Assembly: GCA_016490735.1 (NCBI GenBank)
Contig: JAEMWC010001356.1
Coordinates: 1-64,000 of the forward strand
DNA from: Pachyseris speciosa
Taxonomy: Eukaryota; Cnidaria; Anthozoa; Scleractinia; Pachyseridae
DNA length: 64,000 nt
Direction of reading: 5' to 3'
Below, in pieces: positions 52,377 through 63,537 of this stretch (position 1 is the stretch's first letter; each line of letters starts with the position of its first letter). The notes under the pieces are model-generated. The model ran no database searches, had not been told where the DNA came from, and saw only the letters and a list, made by a program, of their open reading frames with translations. A program made the translations under genes and the position numbers.

Positions 52377-52913
52377 TCAAATCTTCGCTGCTTCACGCGT
52401 TTCGTCTTCTGTCGTTTTTCGTTCCCGAGCCGCAATGCGAGCCGAACGGCGAGGAGCAACAATGTTGGCCAAACGGTGCAAATATCTTTCCAGTCCCTCG
52501 TAATCTCGCCGTTCGCAATACCAATTAACGCCATCGGCGATAATTCCGTCGCTGATGAGTCTCGCCTGATAGTGTTTGCGCACGGCTTGAACGAATCGCT
52601 TGCCTTTGTCGCCGGCGTGCCCTCTGCTAACGGCCGATCGCACCAATTTAACGCTTCTCTTAAAACCCCGATCGTACTCGGCGGCAACGCGTTTCGTCTG
52701 CGCGCGAAACTTCAACGGCACGCATTGTTCCATTCGATCCCAATAACGTTTGTGAATGTGCTCGGAGGCCTGGTCCAACCGCCGCAACAGCATGCGACCG
52801 ACGTCGTCGTGCTCGAAATTTCCGTTCGAGGACCGTTGGTCGGTCTCAAGAACTTCTTTGCCGGCGCGAATGAGTGCGTGAACGTACATCATGGCCACTC
52901 CCTTCTTGTCCAT
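52377..52913 (-). CDS. unknown helical protein with basic C-terminus
   Basis: 178 residues, ATG 52913. Predicted helices: VAMMYVHALIRAGKEVLE, VGRMLLRRLDQASEHIHKRY, GLERYLHRLANIV. The C-terminus PRRSARIAARERK is strongly basic. An overlapping frame upstream (ATG about 52990, MPLVEYCESRSLKMK) could be a frameshifted N-terminal extension. No family recognised. Confidence 0.55.
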   Translation of the reverse strand: MDKKGVAMMYVHALIRAGKEVLETDQRSSNGNFEHDDVGRMLLRRLDQASEHIHKRYWDRMEQCVPLKFRAQTKRVAAEYDRGFKRSVKLVRSAVSRGHAGDKGKRFVQAVRKHYQARLISDGIIADGVNWYCERRDYEGLERYLHRLANIVAPRRSARIAARERKTTEDETREAAKI

Positions 52914-53072
52914 CGCTCTCGACGGTTTTCGCGAGCTCCAAAAGTTTCATTTTAAGCGATCGACTCTCGCAATATTCGACGAGCGGCATTGCGCCAAAAA
53001 ACAAAACTGTGAACGTGAAGAAAAGCGTTAAATGCGACGCCGTCGAAAAGCCGACGACACTCGAGGGCACGC

Positions 53073-53714
53073 ATGTCGCGACCGCAAAAGGGGCACCGTG
53101 GCCGAAACGCCAATCTTCCCAAAAGAGGAAAGCGACGAGTAGAGGAGCACGAGACCGCGTCGCTTTCGGGCGCAACCGCGTTGGGCTGCCCTCACTTCGT
53201 TCGACGGTGCCGCGTTCGTTTTTCTTGCTGCGAGACGTTCTATCCGTGTCACAAGTGCCACAATGACTCGCCAAACTGCACCGTAAATCGGGCAAAGGCC
53301 TTTTGCGCCACACATTTGAAGTGCATCGTGTGCGGTTGCGAACAAGCGATCGACAAAGAAAGTCAGACGTGCCGCGGCTGCGACGCCAAAATGAGCGAGT
53401 ACTTTTGCGCCACTTGCAGACATTTTTGCTCCGACGCTCAAAAACCCGTTCATTGCGAACGGTGCGGAACTTGCAGAAAATCGGAAATGAAATCGTTTGA
53501 CCTCGACGAATGTCACGTGTGCCTTTACCGGCGGGCGGCAAAGATCCGCAACTCGGGAGTCACAAAATGCGCTCTTTGCAAAAACGACGTCTACGTCGGT
53601 TTTACCATGCAACCCTGTCGTCACAAAATTCATTGGCAATGCGTCTGGCAAATGATCGTGAAAAAAATTTACTCGTGCCCCTCGTGTTCGCCGCATCTTT
53701 CGATTTCGGGGTAA
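53073..53714 (+). CDS. RCHY1-like: RCHY1/Pirh2-like CHY zinc finger + RING-H2 E3 ligase
   Basis: 213 residues, intact. A CHY-type zinc finger (GCPHFVRRCRVRFSCC, YPCHKCHND, LKCIVCG, CRGC, YFCATCRHF) spans about 38-125. A CTCHY-like segment follows (VHCERCGTCRK ... ECHVCL). A C-terminal RING-H2 (KCALCKNDV, MQPCRHKIHWQC, YSCPSC) ends at about 207. The domain order is that of cellular RCHY1/Pirh2 (261 residues), a ubiquitin ligase acting on p53 and other regulators. The basic N-terminal 37 residues are not conserved with the host protein. Presumably captured from a host; substrate in the virus unknown. Confidence 0.9.
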   Translation: MSRPQKGHRGRNANLPKRGKRRVEEHETASLSGATALGCPHFVRRCRVRFSCCETFYPCHKCHNDSPNCTVNRAKAFCATHLKCIVCGCEQAIDKESQTCRGCDAKMSEYFCATCRHFCSDAQKPVHCERCGTCRKSEMKSFDLDECHVCLYRRAAKIRNSGVTKCALCKNDVYVGFTMQPCRHKIHWQCVWQMIVKKIYSCPSCSPHLSISG

Positions 53715-53865
53715 ATCTTCAACTCAAAAACACACAACGCGACGCATTTCGGCGATAATTGTCGTTTTTTTTTTATTTAACAAACCGTCGAATCGTACCG
53801 GCGTTTGCGACACGAACTACAAAAAAACAAAAAAACAAAAAACGAACAAAAAGCTTTTTTTTATT

Positions 53866-54647
53866 TTACGCGTCTTCGTCGTCGTTGCCACTGTCGTCGG
53901 CCTCCCACATTCGATACTGGTCGTTCCAATGTTCTTCCGTCACCTCGACGCCACCTCGTCTAATTGTGGCAATTAGCCTAAAAGGTCGCTCTTCGTGGTT
54001 ATACGGCGTCAATTCGACCGTGTTCAACGCACAGAAGGACGTATCCGTGGACAAAGCGACGCGAACAATGTCGGCAATCTTTAAAATGCAGGTTACAAAC
54101 TTTTCAACGGCGTCGTCTTCCTTGGGTTTGTCGTAATTGACCAAAAACTTCACGTAGCCTTGCCAGTACCGACAAAATGCGAGATCTTCCGCCAGCATTT
54201 CGAGCGAGCTCTTACAGTATTCGATCCATTGGGCAGAAATGACCTACGAAATTTAACAAAAAAAAGAAAAAAAAATTAAACGTAATGCCAACGATTGATC
54301 GTAGCATGCAAATAACGACCAAAAAAAAAACTCACCGACTTGAGACCTTCGATTGTTGTTTCGTTGACGAGTAACCTTTTCATGCTCAAAAAAAGAGCGC
54401 AACTACCCATTTGTTTTAAAGAAAACAATCGTTTTAAAGTTTGTCGGCAGTGCGCGCAACGGTCCTTGTTCGTTCTTTCCCAAACGACCTGGCAATGGCG
54501 ATGCACGTATTTGTTACAACACGCCAAGGGCACGACATTTTTGGTACACGGAATTGCATCCCGAAAACAAAAAAAACAAACCTCGACCACTTTGGGTGCC
54601 CTTTCCGGAGGTAATTCCTTTAAACGTTTACTGTAACGTTGTGACAT
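53866..54647 (-). CDS. family D spliced RING protein 2
   Basis: Exon 1 54647-54336 (104 codons), intron 54335-54244 (92 bp, AAGTCG|GTGAGT ... TTTCGTAG|GT), exon 2 54243-53866, phase 0. 229 residues. RING-type motif CFFC...PLACCNKYVHRHC...CAHC in exon 1. Exon 2: WIEYCKSSLEMLAEDLAF helix, beta-like middle and an acidic end (DDSGNDDEDA). Intron position is identical to that of the 46 kb paralogue. Putative E3 ligase. Confidence 0.75.
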
Positions 54648-54756
54648 GAGTGCGCCGGAATTATAGGTTTTCTTTACCAAAAAATAAACTCTGGCTTGTT
54701 AACGTTTAAACGGACTTTGCGAAATAACACATAAACACACATACACATGCATACAT

Positions 54757-55065
<309 letters not shown>

Positions 55066-55126
55066 TTGAAACGGAAAACAGTATAAATACATTTTTAATG
55101 CTTGAATTATCATATATGTATATATG

Positions 55127-55159
<33 letters not shown>

Positions 55160-55445
55160 TATATATATATATAGTATATATATATAATACCGTTTTTTTT
55201 GCAAGTGCGGTTATTTTGTAACCACGCAAACCATGTGCATTACCGCGTGCCAACTATAAAAAACCCGACACGAATAATTTTTTACTTTTTTAATTAAAGC
55301 TTCGCTTGAAAAAAGATTGCGAAAGCACCGGATCGAGCGAAAGCCGCATCAAAACGTAAGTCTTTCGTTTTATTGCATTATCATTTATTGTTTTTGGTCG
55401 CGAAAAGGGGTAGGGGAGAAACGTTTTACACGATCACTTGCTGCA

Positions 55446-55920
55446 AAACACATCGGACGAAACGAGGCACGAGTCGCGACCGGAAAGATGGTAAGACCGG
55501 TTCCGAACCTCGGTTCGGTGGGCAACTTTCCAAACGAAAAAAAGTCGCACCTCTCGTTTCCCGCGTTTACCCGGTTCGCATTTTTAGCGACCGGGGCCGT
55601 TGCCCGTTTTTTTTTTTTTTTGCCCGGGCCGGTATCGCGGTCGACCTGGTTGCTCCGAGTGTGCGGTGACCTCGGCGTTCTGCACGACACATCGGACGAG
55701 ACGAGGCAAGAGTCGCGACGGGAAAGATGGTAAGTCCGGTTCCGAACCCCCCTCCGGGTTCGGTGGGCAACTTTCCAAACGAAAAAAAAGAAAGTCGCAC
55801 CTCTCGTCTCCCGCGTTTACTCGGTTCGCGTTTATCGCCGCTGGGGCCGTTGCCCTTTTTGTTGGGCCGGTATCGCGGTCGGCCAGGTCGCTCCGAGCGC
55901 GCGGCAAGTTTTTAAAATGT
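55446..55920. repeat. two ~239-bp tandem copies with ATG at a splice donor
   Basis: Copies at about 55448-55686 and 55687-55920 contain ACACATCGGACGA, GGGAAAGATGGTAAGTCCGG (or a close variant) and GGTATCGCGGTCG. Each has an ATG immediately followed by GTAAGA or GTAAGT, a near-ideal 5' splice site. They may be alternative first exons for a downstream spliced transcript; acceptor not found. Confidence 0.55.
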
Positions 55921-56079
55921 AAACGTCAATCGTCGTCTCATGAAGTTTTGTAAAGAACGAGGTGCGCCCCGCAATTTGTCGTGTCTGTTTTAATTGCTCG
56001 TTCGTGCCATTTGCTCGCGCAAGTTTGCTCGTTCGTGCCATTTTTTAAACGCGCGACCTCGTAGAGCGAGGCTCGACGC

Positions 56080-57240
56080 ACGTTGCGGGTACTTTGGTCG
56101 GTTCGACGCGTTGGCTCGCTTGCGCCATCTGCCCAAACACGCGACGCGGGCGAGCCGAACTCGGCGCACGAAGTGGGCACTTCGGCCGACTCGTCGCGTC
56201 CGTTCGTTGTTGGCCATTTGGTCAAACACGCAACGCGCGGCAAACCGAGCGCTTTGGTCGGCCCGGCTTGCTTGCTCGCCCACCCGCTTGCACCATTTGC
56301 CCAAACGCACGACGCGGGCAATCCGGGCTTAACTCACGTTGGCGGGCACAATGTCCTGTAAGCCGGGCACTTTGGTCGACCCGGCTCGCTTGCTTGCCCG
56401 CTTGCGCCACACGCCCAAATACGAGTGGCGGGCACAGCGGCCGATTCAACGCGTGTCGTTCGTTTTTTTTGACCATTTGTTTAAACACACAATTTGGGCG
56501 AGCCAGGCTTAACGGACTGGCGGGCACAATGGTCGGCTCGGCAACAAGCCGCAAACACGCGACATGGGCGAACCACGTTTTCCCAAACACACAACGTGCG
56601 CGAGTCAAACTTGACGCACGTGGCGGGCGCAATGGTCGGCCCGGCTCGCTTGCCCGCCCACCTGCGCCACTCGCGCAAACACGTGACGCGGGTGAGCTAT
56701 TTTTTATTTTGTTAATTGAGTCGTATACACTGCATTCGTGAAAAACGGGTGTAGTTTAAAGTAATATTTTTTACGGCGACGACTTTTTTTAGTGCGTATT
56801 TATCGTTATTAAAAATTATCGCGTAGTTGCATTTTTATATTGTAAATTACCCGACGAATTTTTACCGTTTTAAAATTTAAAAAAAGTGTTAAAATTACTT
56901 AAAACGCACGCGGCAAAGACAGTGGCCGCATGAACGTGTTCGTTCGTTTTTTCTTTCCATTTGTCCAAACACGCAATTCGGGCGAGCCGAGCACTCTGTT
57001 TGCTTGTTTTAGCCATTCGGCCACCCGGCTCGTTTACCCATTCGCACCATTTGCCCAAACACGCGACGTGAACGAGTTGTTGTTTAACGCACGTGGCGAG
57101 CACAATGGCCAAATCGAAACGTTTGTCTCGTTTTGGCCATTTGACCAAGCACGCAACGCGGGGGCGAGTCGGGCACTTTAATCGGCCCGGCTTGTTTACC
57201 CAAACACGCGACGTGGGCAAAATAAGCCGCGACGCACAAA
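56080..57240. repeat. GC-rich repeat array 2, related to the 4-6 kb array
   Basis: Degenerate units with TGCGCCATCTGCCCAAACAC, GACGCGGGCGAGCCG and GCCCGGCTCGCTTGCCCGCC, spaced about 60-150 bp. Same motif and strand as array 1, 50 kb away. ORFs inside (55938-56321 minus, 56094-56741 plus) are repeat translations. Confidence 0.85.
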
Positions 57241-58080
57241 GTGAAGCACTTTAGTGGACTCGGCACGCGTTGTTCGTTCTTGTTTGGCCATCTGCCCAAC
57301 CACGCGAAACACTTCGCGTGTTCGTTCTTGTTTGGCCATCTGCCCAACCACGCGACGCCGGCGAGTCGAGCACTTTTTTTGTTCGTTCTTGTTTGGCCAT
57401 CTGCCCAACCACGCGAAGCACTTCCGTTTGTTCGTTCTTGTTTGGCCATCTGCCCAACCACGCGACGCCGGCGAGTCGAGCACTTTTTTTTGTTCGTTCT
57501 TGTTTGGCCATCTGCCCAACCACGCGAAGCACTTCGCGTGTTCGTTCTTGTTTGGCCATCTGCCCAACCACGCGAAGCACTCCGTCTGTTCGTTCTTGTT
57601 TGGCATCTGCCCGACCACGCGACGCCGGCGAGTCGAGCACTTCGCGTGTTCGTTCTTGTTTGGCCATCTGCCCAACCACGCGAAGCACTCCGTTTGTTCG
57701 TTCTTGTTTGGCCATTTGCCCAACCACGCGACGCCGGCGAGTCGAGCACTTTTTTTTGTTCGTTCTTGTTTGGCCATCTGCCCAACCACGCGAAGCACTT
57801 CGCGTGTTCGTTCTTGTTTGGCCATCTGCCCAACCACGCGAAGCACTCCGTCTGTTCGTTCTTGTTTGGTCATCTGCCCGACCACGCGACGCCGGCGAGT
57901 CGAGCACTTCGCGTGTTCGTTCTTGTTTGGCCATCTGCCCGACCACGCGAAGCACTCCGCATGTTCGTTCTTGTTTGGCCATCTGCCCGACCACGCGAAG
58001 CACTTCGTCTGTTCGTTTTTGTTTGGCCATCTGCCCAACCACGCAACGCCGGCAAATCGAGCACTTTTTTTGTTCGAACG
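57241..58080. repeat. ~48/57-bp minisatellite
   Basis: About 17 copies of GTTCGTTCTTGTTTGGCCAT + CTGCCCAACCACGCG, in two versions: a 48-bp unit ending AAGCACTTCGCGT and a ~57-bp unit ending ACGCCGGCGAGTCGAGCAC + T run. Copies are nearly identical, so the array is young or homogenised. All six frames are partly open; ORFs up to 336 codons are artefacts. Confidence 0.93.
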
Positions 58081-58317
58081 TTCGTTTTTGGCCGTTTACC
58101 CAAATACGCAACGTCGATGTCACAATAAGCCACGACGCACGAAGCGGGCTTGGCAGTTTTTACTTGCGTCATGTGCTCGAAACACGCGACGTGGGCGAGA
58201 TAAGCTCTGACGCACGCGGCGAGCGCTTTTGCGTGAGCAAATATCATTGGTTTGCGCCATCTGCCCACGTTAGAACTTGACACGCAAAAATGGCGTGACG
58301 TAGCCGGTAAACCACGC

Positions 58318-58325
58318 TATATAAC
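58318..58325 (+). promoter_or_regulatory. TATA box of the large acidic protein gene
   Basis: CTATATAACA lies 140 bp before the ATG at 58465 and just after the last repeat unit, so the gene's promoter abuts the array. Confidence 0.6.
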
Positions 58326-58464
58326 AAGCTCGGGTCGGAACCAATTCACACCAAACGCAAACGAGAGCAAAGCCGAAGACGCAAAGAGCGACTGGGCAAA
58401 AAACTCAAAGTCACGAGAAGAAACAAACCGGCCACCACGAGCACCTTGGAAAAAAAAATAGAAA

Positions 58465-60422
58465 ATGGCAGCTCCAAAGGGATTGACGCCGACGCTTCCC
58501 ACAAAGTATCCCGAAATTTGTGCCTCCTTGACGATGAGATGCCAAAAATGCGACTACATGACGAACGTGGACCGCATGTACTTTTTGGACAAGTTAAAGA
58601 ATCCGCGGCAGTGCCTACACCTGTTGGCAAAATCTCTGTGCGAGTTTCACCCGAGAAGTCATTGGACTCTGTTCTTTTGGGGACGAATAACGAGCGCCGA
58701 TGCCTCCGACAAGGAAACGCTGATGAAACTAATGTTTTGCCTGGGAAAATCGTCCCCAAATTTGTCGGTGTTCAACCTGTACGTCGGTTGCCTGTCCGAG
58801 AGAGAGTTTTTTCAAAGTTTTACAATGCCGAAAACGATTCCTCCCTTCGTCAGCGAAACCTTGCTGTCTCGCGGCTGCAACCTTTCGGTATCGTGGGAAA
58901 AGGTGATGTTAAAATTGAACGAGGCCCTGAGGGAAGAAACGCTGACGGAAAAGGCGCTGCTTCGCGCAACGTTGGCCTGTCGCATGCTCACTTTCGTGGA
59001 AGCCACTGACAAGTCTCCGGTGCTGCGAGTGAAGGACGAGGGGAAAAAGTTGGTAAACGACGTGGCGCCTTGCCCGTTACCCACGACGAAGGCTTGGCCG
59101 GCGAGTAGCATGTGTTTTTATCCAATCTTCGACTGGATGCGACGAGTGGGACTGGCGAACCGGGCCATGAACGAATTTACGAAGAGGCACGAAGCGGCCC
59201 TGAAAGGGTCGGTAGACAGTTCGTGTCCGCAACGTTGAGATCGCCGGACACGATTTGCGTTCGCACGAAATCGCTAAGCGCCGCGTGCGATCACGAGATC
59301 GAACAAAGCAGCTCGTACGATTACTCGTCGGGAACGTTTGCTTTGCCAATAGCAAACTGCATTGGATGCGAAGAACGCGACGATTCCGACGCGGCGATTA
59401 ATTTCCAGGCCACGCCAAAACTCTTGCAGATAATGACAATCACGAAAATGGCGTACGCCTATTTGCAACACAACAACAGCGGAGATTTGCATCGCGATTC
59501 GCTGCTGGCCTGCGTCTTGTACCTCCTGATGCAAGGCGTGCCCGCGAACACGAAAGCGCCTAACTTGGAGGCCCTAAACGAAACCTTCGAGTCTAGTCTA
59601 GTCGCCGCGAGACAAAAGAAGCCCGGAACCGTCTTGCCTCCTTTGGTGGCGTGCGACTATCGCACGGCGGAAGGACGTCAGAAGCGCCGCAAAAAACCCC
59701 GCGAGTGCGTCACGATTACCGGGCCCGCGGAAAGGCAAACGATTAAGACGTTTTTCGACAACTGTCGCAAGTGCGAAGGCGTGCACTGCAAAACACCTCC
59801 CTTTCCCATTTTTGGCGATGCCTGCGACGCGGCGGTGAACGACTTAATGGAAAAGGGCGGCACGAGTTTCGACCTCGCGCTGGAAATGATACCGCGACAA
59901 ATGTGCTCCGTCGAGTCGCCGTCTGTCTCCCGGTGCTCTCGAGAAAACGGTGGACTAAAGAGAAGCGCGGTCTTCGTGGAAAGCGGCGACGAGGAAGAAC
60001 CGATCGTGGCCGTGGAGTCTCACCCGAAAAAAGCATTCGCATCGCCCGTTGGTCGGCCCGGCCCGTCGACGTCCGACGGCGGTGGTCATTTCGCAAAAAG
60101 CGACGACGAGGAAGAACCGATTGTTGTCGTCGCGAGTCGTTCAAAAAAATCGCCCGCGCTACCCGTTGCGCAACCCGGTCCATCGACATCCGACAACGGC
60201 GGTCGTCTTAAGTGCCCGACGTTATCGCAACGATCAATACCCATCGCCGCAGCTTTGCCCCTTCAAAAAGAAAAGGTGGTGTTAAAAGGTTTGACTTCAA
60301 TTCCGGCGCAACCGGAGTCAAATCAAAAAAACGAGGAGACCGAACAGGAACGGAGCGACGCCGAAAGCAACGACGAGCGCGACGGCGACGACGACGAGAG
60401 TTACAAGCAAGATGGCAACGAT

Positions 60423-60466
<44 letters not shown>

Positions 60467-61808
60467 CAATAGCGACGACGAAAGCGACGAAAAAGAAAAA
60501 GCGCGATGCGTAAAGAACTTGCGCCGATCGATGCGCTCGACGGAATCGTCGAATGGTACGCCCACGAAATCATTGGTTGCGGTCGACGTTTCCTTCGAGC
60601 ATCGACAAGAAGAACATTCGTCGCCACCGAACGGTTTGGTCGCCGAACCAATGCAGGCGGACCAACCACCGTTGACGCCGCTAAACACCCCGGTGGCAAT
60701 ATTACCATCGCCAATATTCAGTAGTAGTCCCGCGAGCATTGAACACGTGCGCATTCCCTTCGATGCGGCGGAATGCGAACCGTCGCCGTCAACGCAAATG
60801 CCGACGACCCCTTTGCCGTCAAACGCCCTAACGTCGACGGTGGCGTTTCCTGCAACCTCGAGTTCGACGCGCATCGTACGAAGTTTACCGAAGACCGTAG
60901 TCACTTCGAGAGAAACCCCGACGTGGCAACGTTTAACGAATTTTACGGAAACTTGCCGAGTGGTTTCGAAGACAACGCCCGTGGCGACCGGCGTCGATTT
61001 TCGACACTCTTCCGCGACCAATTCGTTCGTCGAACCGCCGAGGTCAAATTATTCCGTGTCTGATCTGTTTAACGGCACGACGAACTCGGAACGACAGAGG
61101 CTTTTGGACGACGCCGATTATTTTCGAATGGAGAGCGAAGTGGAACAACCTCTGGGTCCCATTGCTTCCGAGATGATTACGAGCGGAAAAACGGTGAGCG
61201 GTCGCGGACAGACGAAGGTGGGACCCGTGAGCAAGGAAGCCGCACGGCGCGGCAAGTGCCTGGCGCAAGTGCTGAGGGACGTCGGAAACTTGGAGGAAGT
61301 GGTTCCTTCGACGGGAACGATGGTCACCGCCAACGGGGAATTCGTGTTCAACGCGTCGACGGACATTGAACAATTGTATTGTTTGGACACCGTTCCCGTG
61401 GAATGGACGGATTTAAAAAACTCGGCAAAGATTGTTCGAGCCCTGTTCATGTGTGCCGCTCTACAAGCCTTGAAACCTAACGACTTGAGTTCGTTCGTCG
61501 TTTCCGCGAACTATGAAATGGCGTGGTTCCCACCTAGAATTGGACGCGTGGAAATCAAGATGCACCCATTAGAAATATTGCAATGGTCGTCAACGTTAGA
61601 GAACAAGCTTAGAGCGGCAGTGCGCGCCGATGCGTCCTTCGGCGAATGGGCGAGAACGATCGCAAAAGAAAAGAGGTCGTTGCTGGAAACGTTGGTTCGT
61701 AAAGCGGGCCTTTCAAACATGGCTTACAGCACGGGCATTGATCTCGATTATTTCTGTCGTTTTTTTCACCAATTGATAAAGGTCTTGCCTTGGATAGAAA
61801 AGTCGTGA
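58465..61808 (+). CDS. large acidic protein, ~1,110 residues, frame broken once
   Basis: Frame 1 (58465-59238) and frame 2 (to 61808) meet near a G run at 59206-59208; frame 2 has no good start of its own, so one gene is likely. N-terminal 500 residues look globular (MRCQKCDYMTNVDRMYF Cys pair; LARRMLTF-type helices; CRKCEGVHC motif). The middle is low-complexity: repeated EEEPIVxVxSxxKK blocks and an acidic (DS)n run at about 60425-60480. The C-terminus is globular again: LYCLDTVPVEWTDLKNSAK, AWFPPRIGRVEIKMHPLEIL. Its size and acidic middle recall viral tegument or nuclear regulatory proteins, but no family is recognised. Confidence 0.6.
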
Positions 61809-62060
61809 CATTGCGAAGAACGATTTTTTATTTTGTCGTCTTTGCAAGCCACGCAATGGCGTGGTTCCCACCCGGAATTGGACGCGTGAGAGTCAAAATG
61901 CACCCATTAAAAATGTTGCAATGGTCGTCGACGTTGGAGGACAAGCTTCGAACGGCAGTGCGCGCCGATTCGTCCTTCGGCGAATGGGCGAAAACGGTCG
62001 CGGAAGAAAGGAGGTTGCTGGAAACGTTGGTGCGACGAGCGGGGCTTTCAAACAAGTGCG
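61809..62060 (+). pseudogene. duplicated C-terminal fragment of the large acidic protein
   Basis: About 61849-62055 repeats 61510-61720 with some 85% identity: AMAWFPPGIGRVRVKMHPLK, LQWSSTLEDKLRTAVRADSS, LLETLVRRAGLSNK. There is no upstream domain; it is a tandem partial duplication. Use as an alternative 3' exon is possible but unsupported. Confidence 0.75.
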
Positions 62061-62451
62061 CGCCGATGCGTTGTTGTCCTTCGGCGAACGAGCAACAGTC
62101 GCGGAAAGTAAAAAAAGAAACTTTAAAAAACGATTTCGCGTTTTATTTTTTCAATGGCACAATAAACTTGAACTTAAAAACAAACGTTTTGCGGTACGGC
62201 CCTTGGGCCGCGAGAAAATGCACTGTAAATACTGCGTGTAAAAAGTTGCATATATTTATTTCGTAAAAAAAAATTACTTGCAATTGTGGGTTTCGTTTTT
62301 TTGTTTATGCGCACTATATTCGCCTTTCGCATGTTAATATATATGTGGTATATAAAAAACAATAAAGGTTATTACGCAAAATAACTCGTGTGCGTTTTTT
62401 TGTTATTGTCGTTGTTGCCGTTCTTGCCTTCTTTATTATAAAAATCAGCAA
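62061..62451. other. intergenic
   Basis: AT-rich; AATAAA near 62159 and 62362 could end transcription of the plus-strand gene. No gene. Confidence 0.4.
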
Positions 62452-63303
62452 CTAGTCGCTCGTCTGCTCAATCGGTATTAAAAACGAAACTCTTTTTTTA
62501 GGCCGTTCTAACGCGCGCTCGGTTTCTTCCTCGTTTTCGTAAACACTTTCGTCCGCTTGACTCTTCAGCCGCTTCCACGCGCGCTTGGGTTCTTCCTCTC
62601 TTTCAACTTCTTCCTCTTTTTCGTTTTCGCAAATTTCTCCCTCTTCCATTTCGCTCGTTTCTTCTCGTCGTTCATTCGCTCGGTTTTCTTGCGAACGACG
62701 CGCCAGATTAAAGGGAACGCACTTCTTGCCGTGCACGACCACCAGCAAGTCGTTTTCGACGTCCAGTTCGCTCTGAGCGAAAAAGCCCTTGTCGACTATT
62801 GATTTTTTTAACGAGAGTAGCTCCTCTCGAAAGTAAACGGTATAGTCGAAATATTTCCAATGCCGCGCTCGTAGTCTGCGGCCGTCCACGATGCCGTCGC
62901 ACGCCGTCTGTAACGCGGAAAATTCTTGAGAATCGCCGTTGCAACAGCGCAAAACGACCATGAATCCCAAAACGCTCAGGCACTCGCTAACCGGGAAGAG
63001 TATTCGCGTGAGATTGATGAACGCGTCTTCTTGCAGCCAGAGTTCTATGGATTCGACCCACGTTTTGTCGCGAAGCGTTTCCGAAACCAGCGCGATCTTG
63101 TGACCGATTTGCACGTTGCGGCTCGTAAAACTAGAGGCGTTCGTTTGTCCTCTGGCCAAAGACACGGCGCGCACCAAAATGGCCTTCTCGTTTGCGGGAA
63201 TTGGTCTACGGGGTCCTTTTAAGAGATTTTGAAGAATTTCAATCTTTTTGCAGGGAGTTTCGAGTGCCACCTTTTCTTCCCCGAGAAGGAGTGCGTTTGC
63301 CAT
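62452..63303 (-). CDS. unknown protein with charged C-terminal tail
   Basis: 283 residues from the ATG at 63303; the frame stays open upstream to 63771, but there it is antisense to the next gene. N-terminal ~190 residues are helical and hydrophobic (KKIEILQNLL, AILVRAVSLAR, FINLTRILFPVSECLSVLGF, VVVLRCC). The C-terminal 90 are Glu/Lys/Arg-rich (EMEEGEICENEKEEE), with RPKKRVSF at the end as a possible nuclear signal. No family recognised. Confidence 0.65.
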   Translation of the reverse strand: MANALLLGEEKVALETPCKKIEILQNLLKGPRRPIPANEKAILVRAVSLARGQTNASSFTSRNVQIGHKIALVSETLRDKTWVESIELWLQEDAFINLTRILFPVSECLSVLGFMVVLRCCNGDSQEFSALQTACDGIVDGRRLRARHWKYFDYTVYFREELLSLKKSIVDKGFFAQSELDVENDLLVVVHGKKCVPFNLARRSQENRANERREETSEMEEGEICENEKEEEVEREEEPKRAWKRLKSQADESVYENEEETERALERPKKRVSFLIPIEQTSD

Positions 63304-63537
63304 GATTATTTTTTTTCGTTTCTTTACCCGTTTGCAATGTCGTCCCGCTCTAATAAACGACCAAAAAAAAAACGCGCCTTCGACGTTAGTTTGCGTCGAC
63401 GACGAGTAACGAGTGACTCCAAAAAAAACGCCCATTTTTTTTTTGTCGAATGCGTTGCGCAAACCCAAATTTCGTTCGATTTTTAACGCGTTCATAAAAA
63501 ACCAAAAAAACCCCCACGTCTGAGCCGAAAAATCGCC
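63304..63537. promoter_or_regulatory. divergent promoter region
   Basis: 234 bp between the minus gene and the family H gene. It contains A/T runs but no clear TATA. Confidence 0.35.

Noticed and set aside
57241..58080. CRISPR-like array
   Set aside because: Units run on without distinct spacers, alternate between two fixed types, and the context is eukaryotic or viral with introns; it is a minisatellite.
57084..58280. Overlapping ORFs of 249-336 residues on both strands
   Set aside because: Repeat translations of the minisatellite; several frames are equally open.
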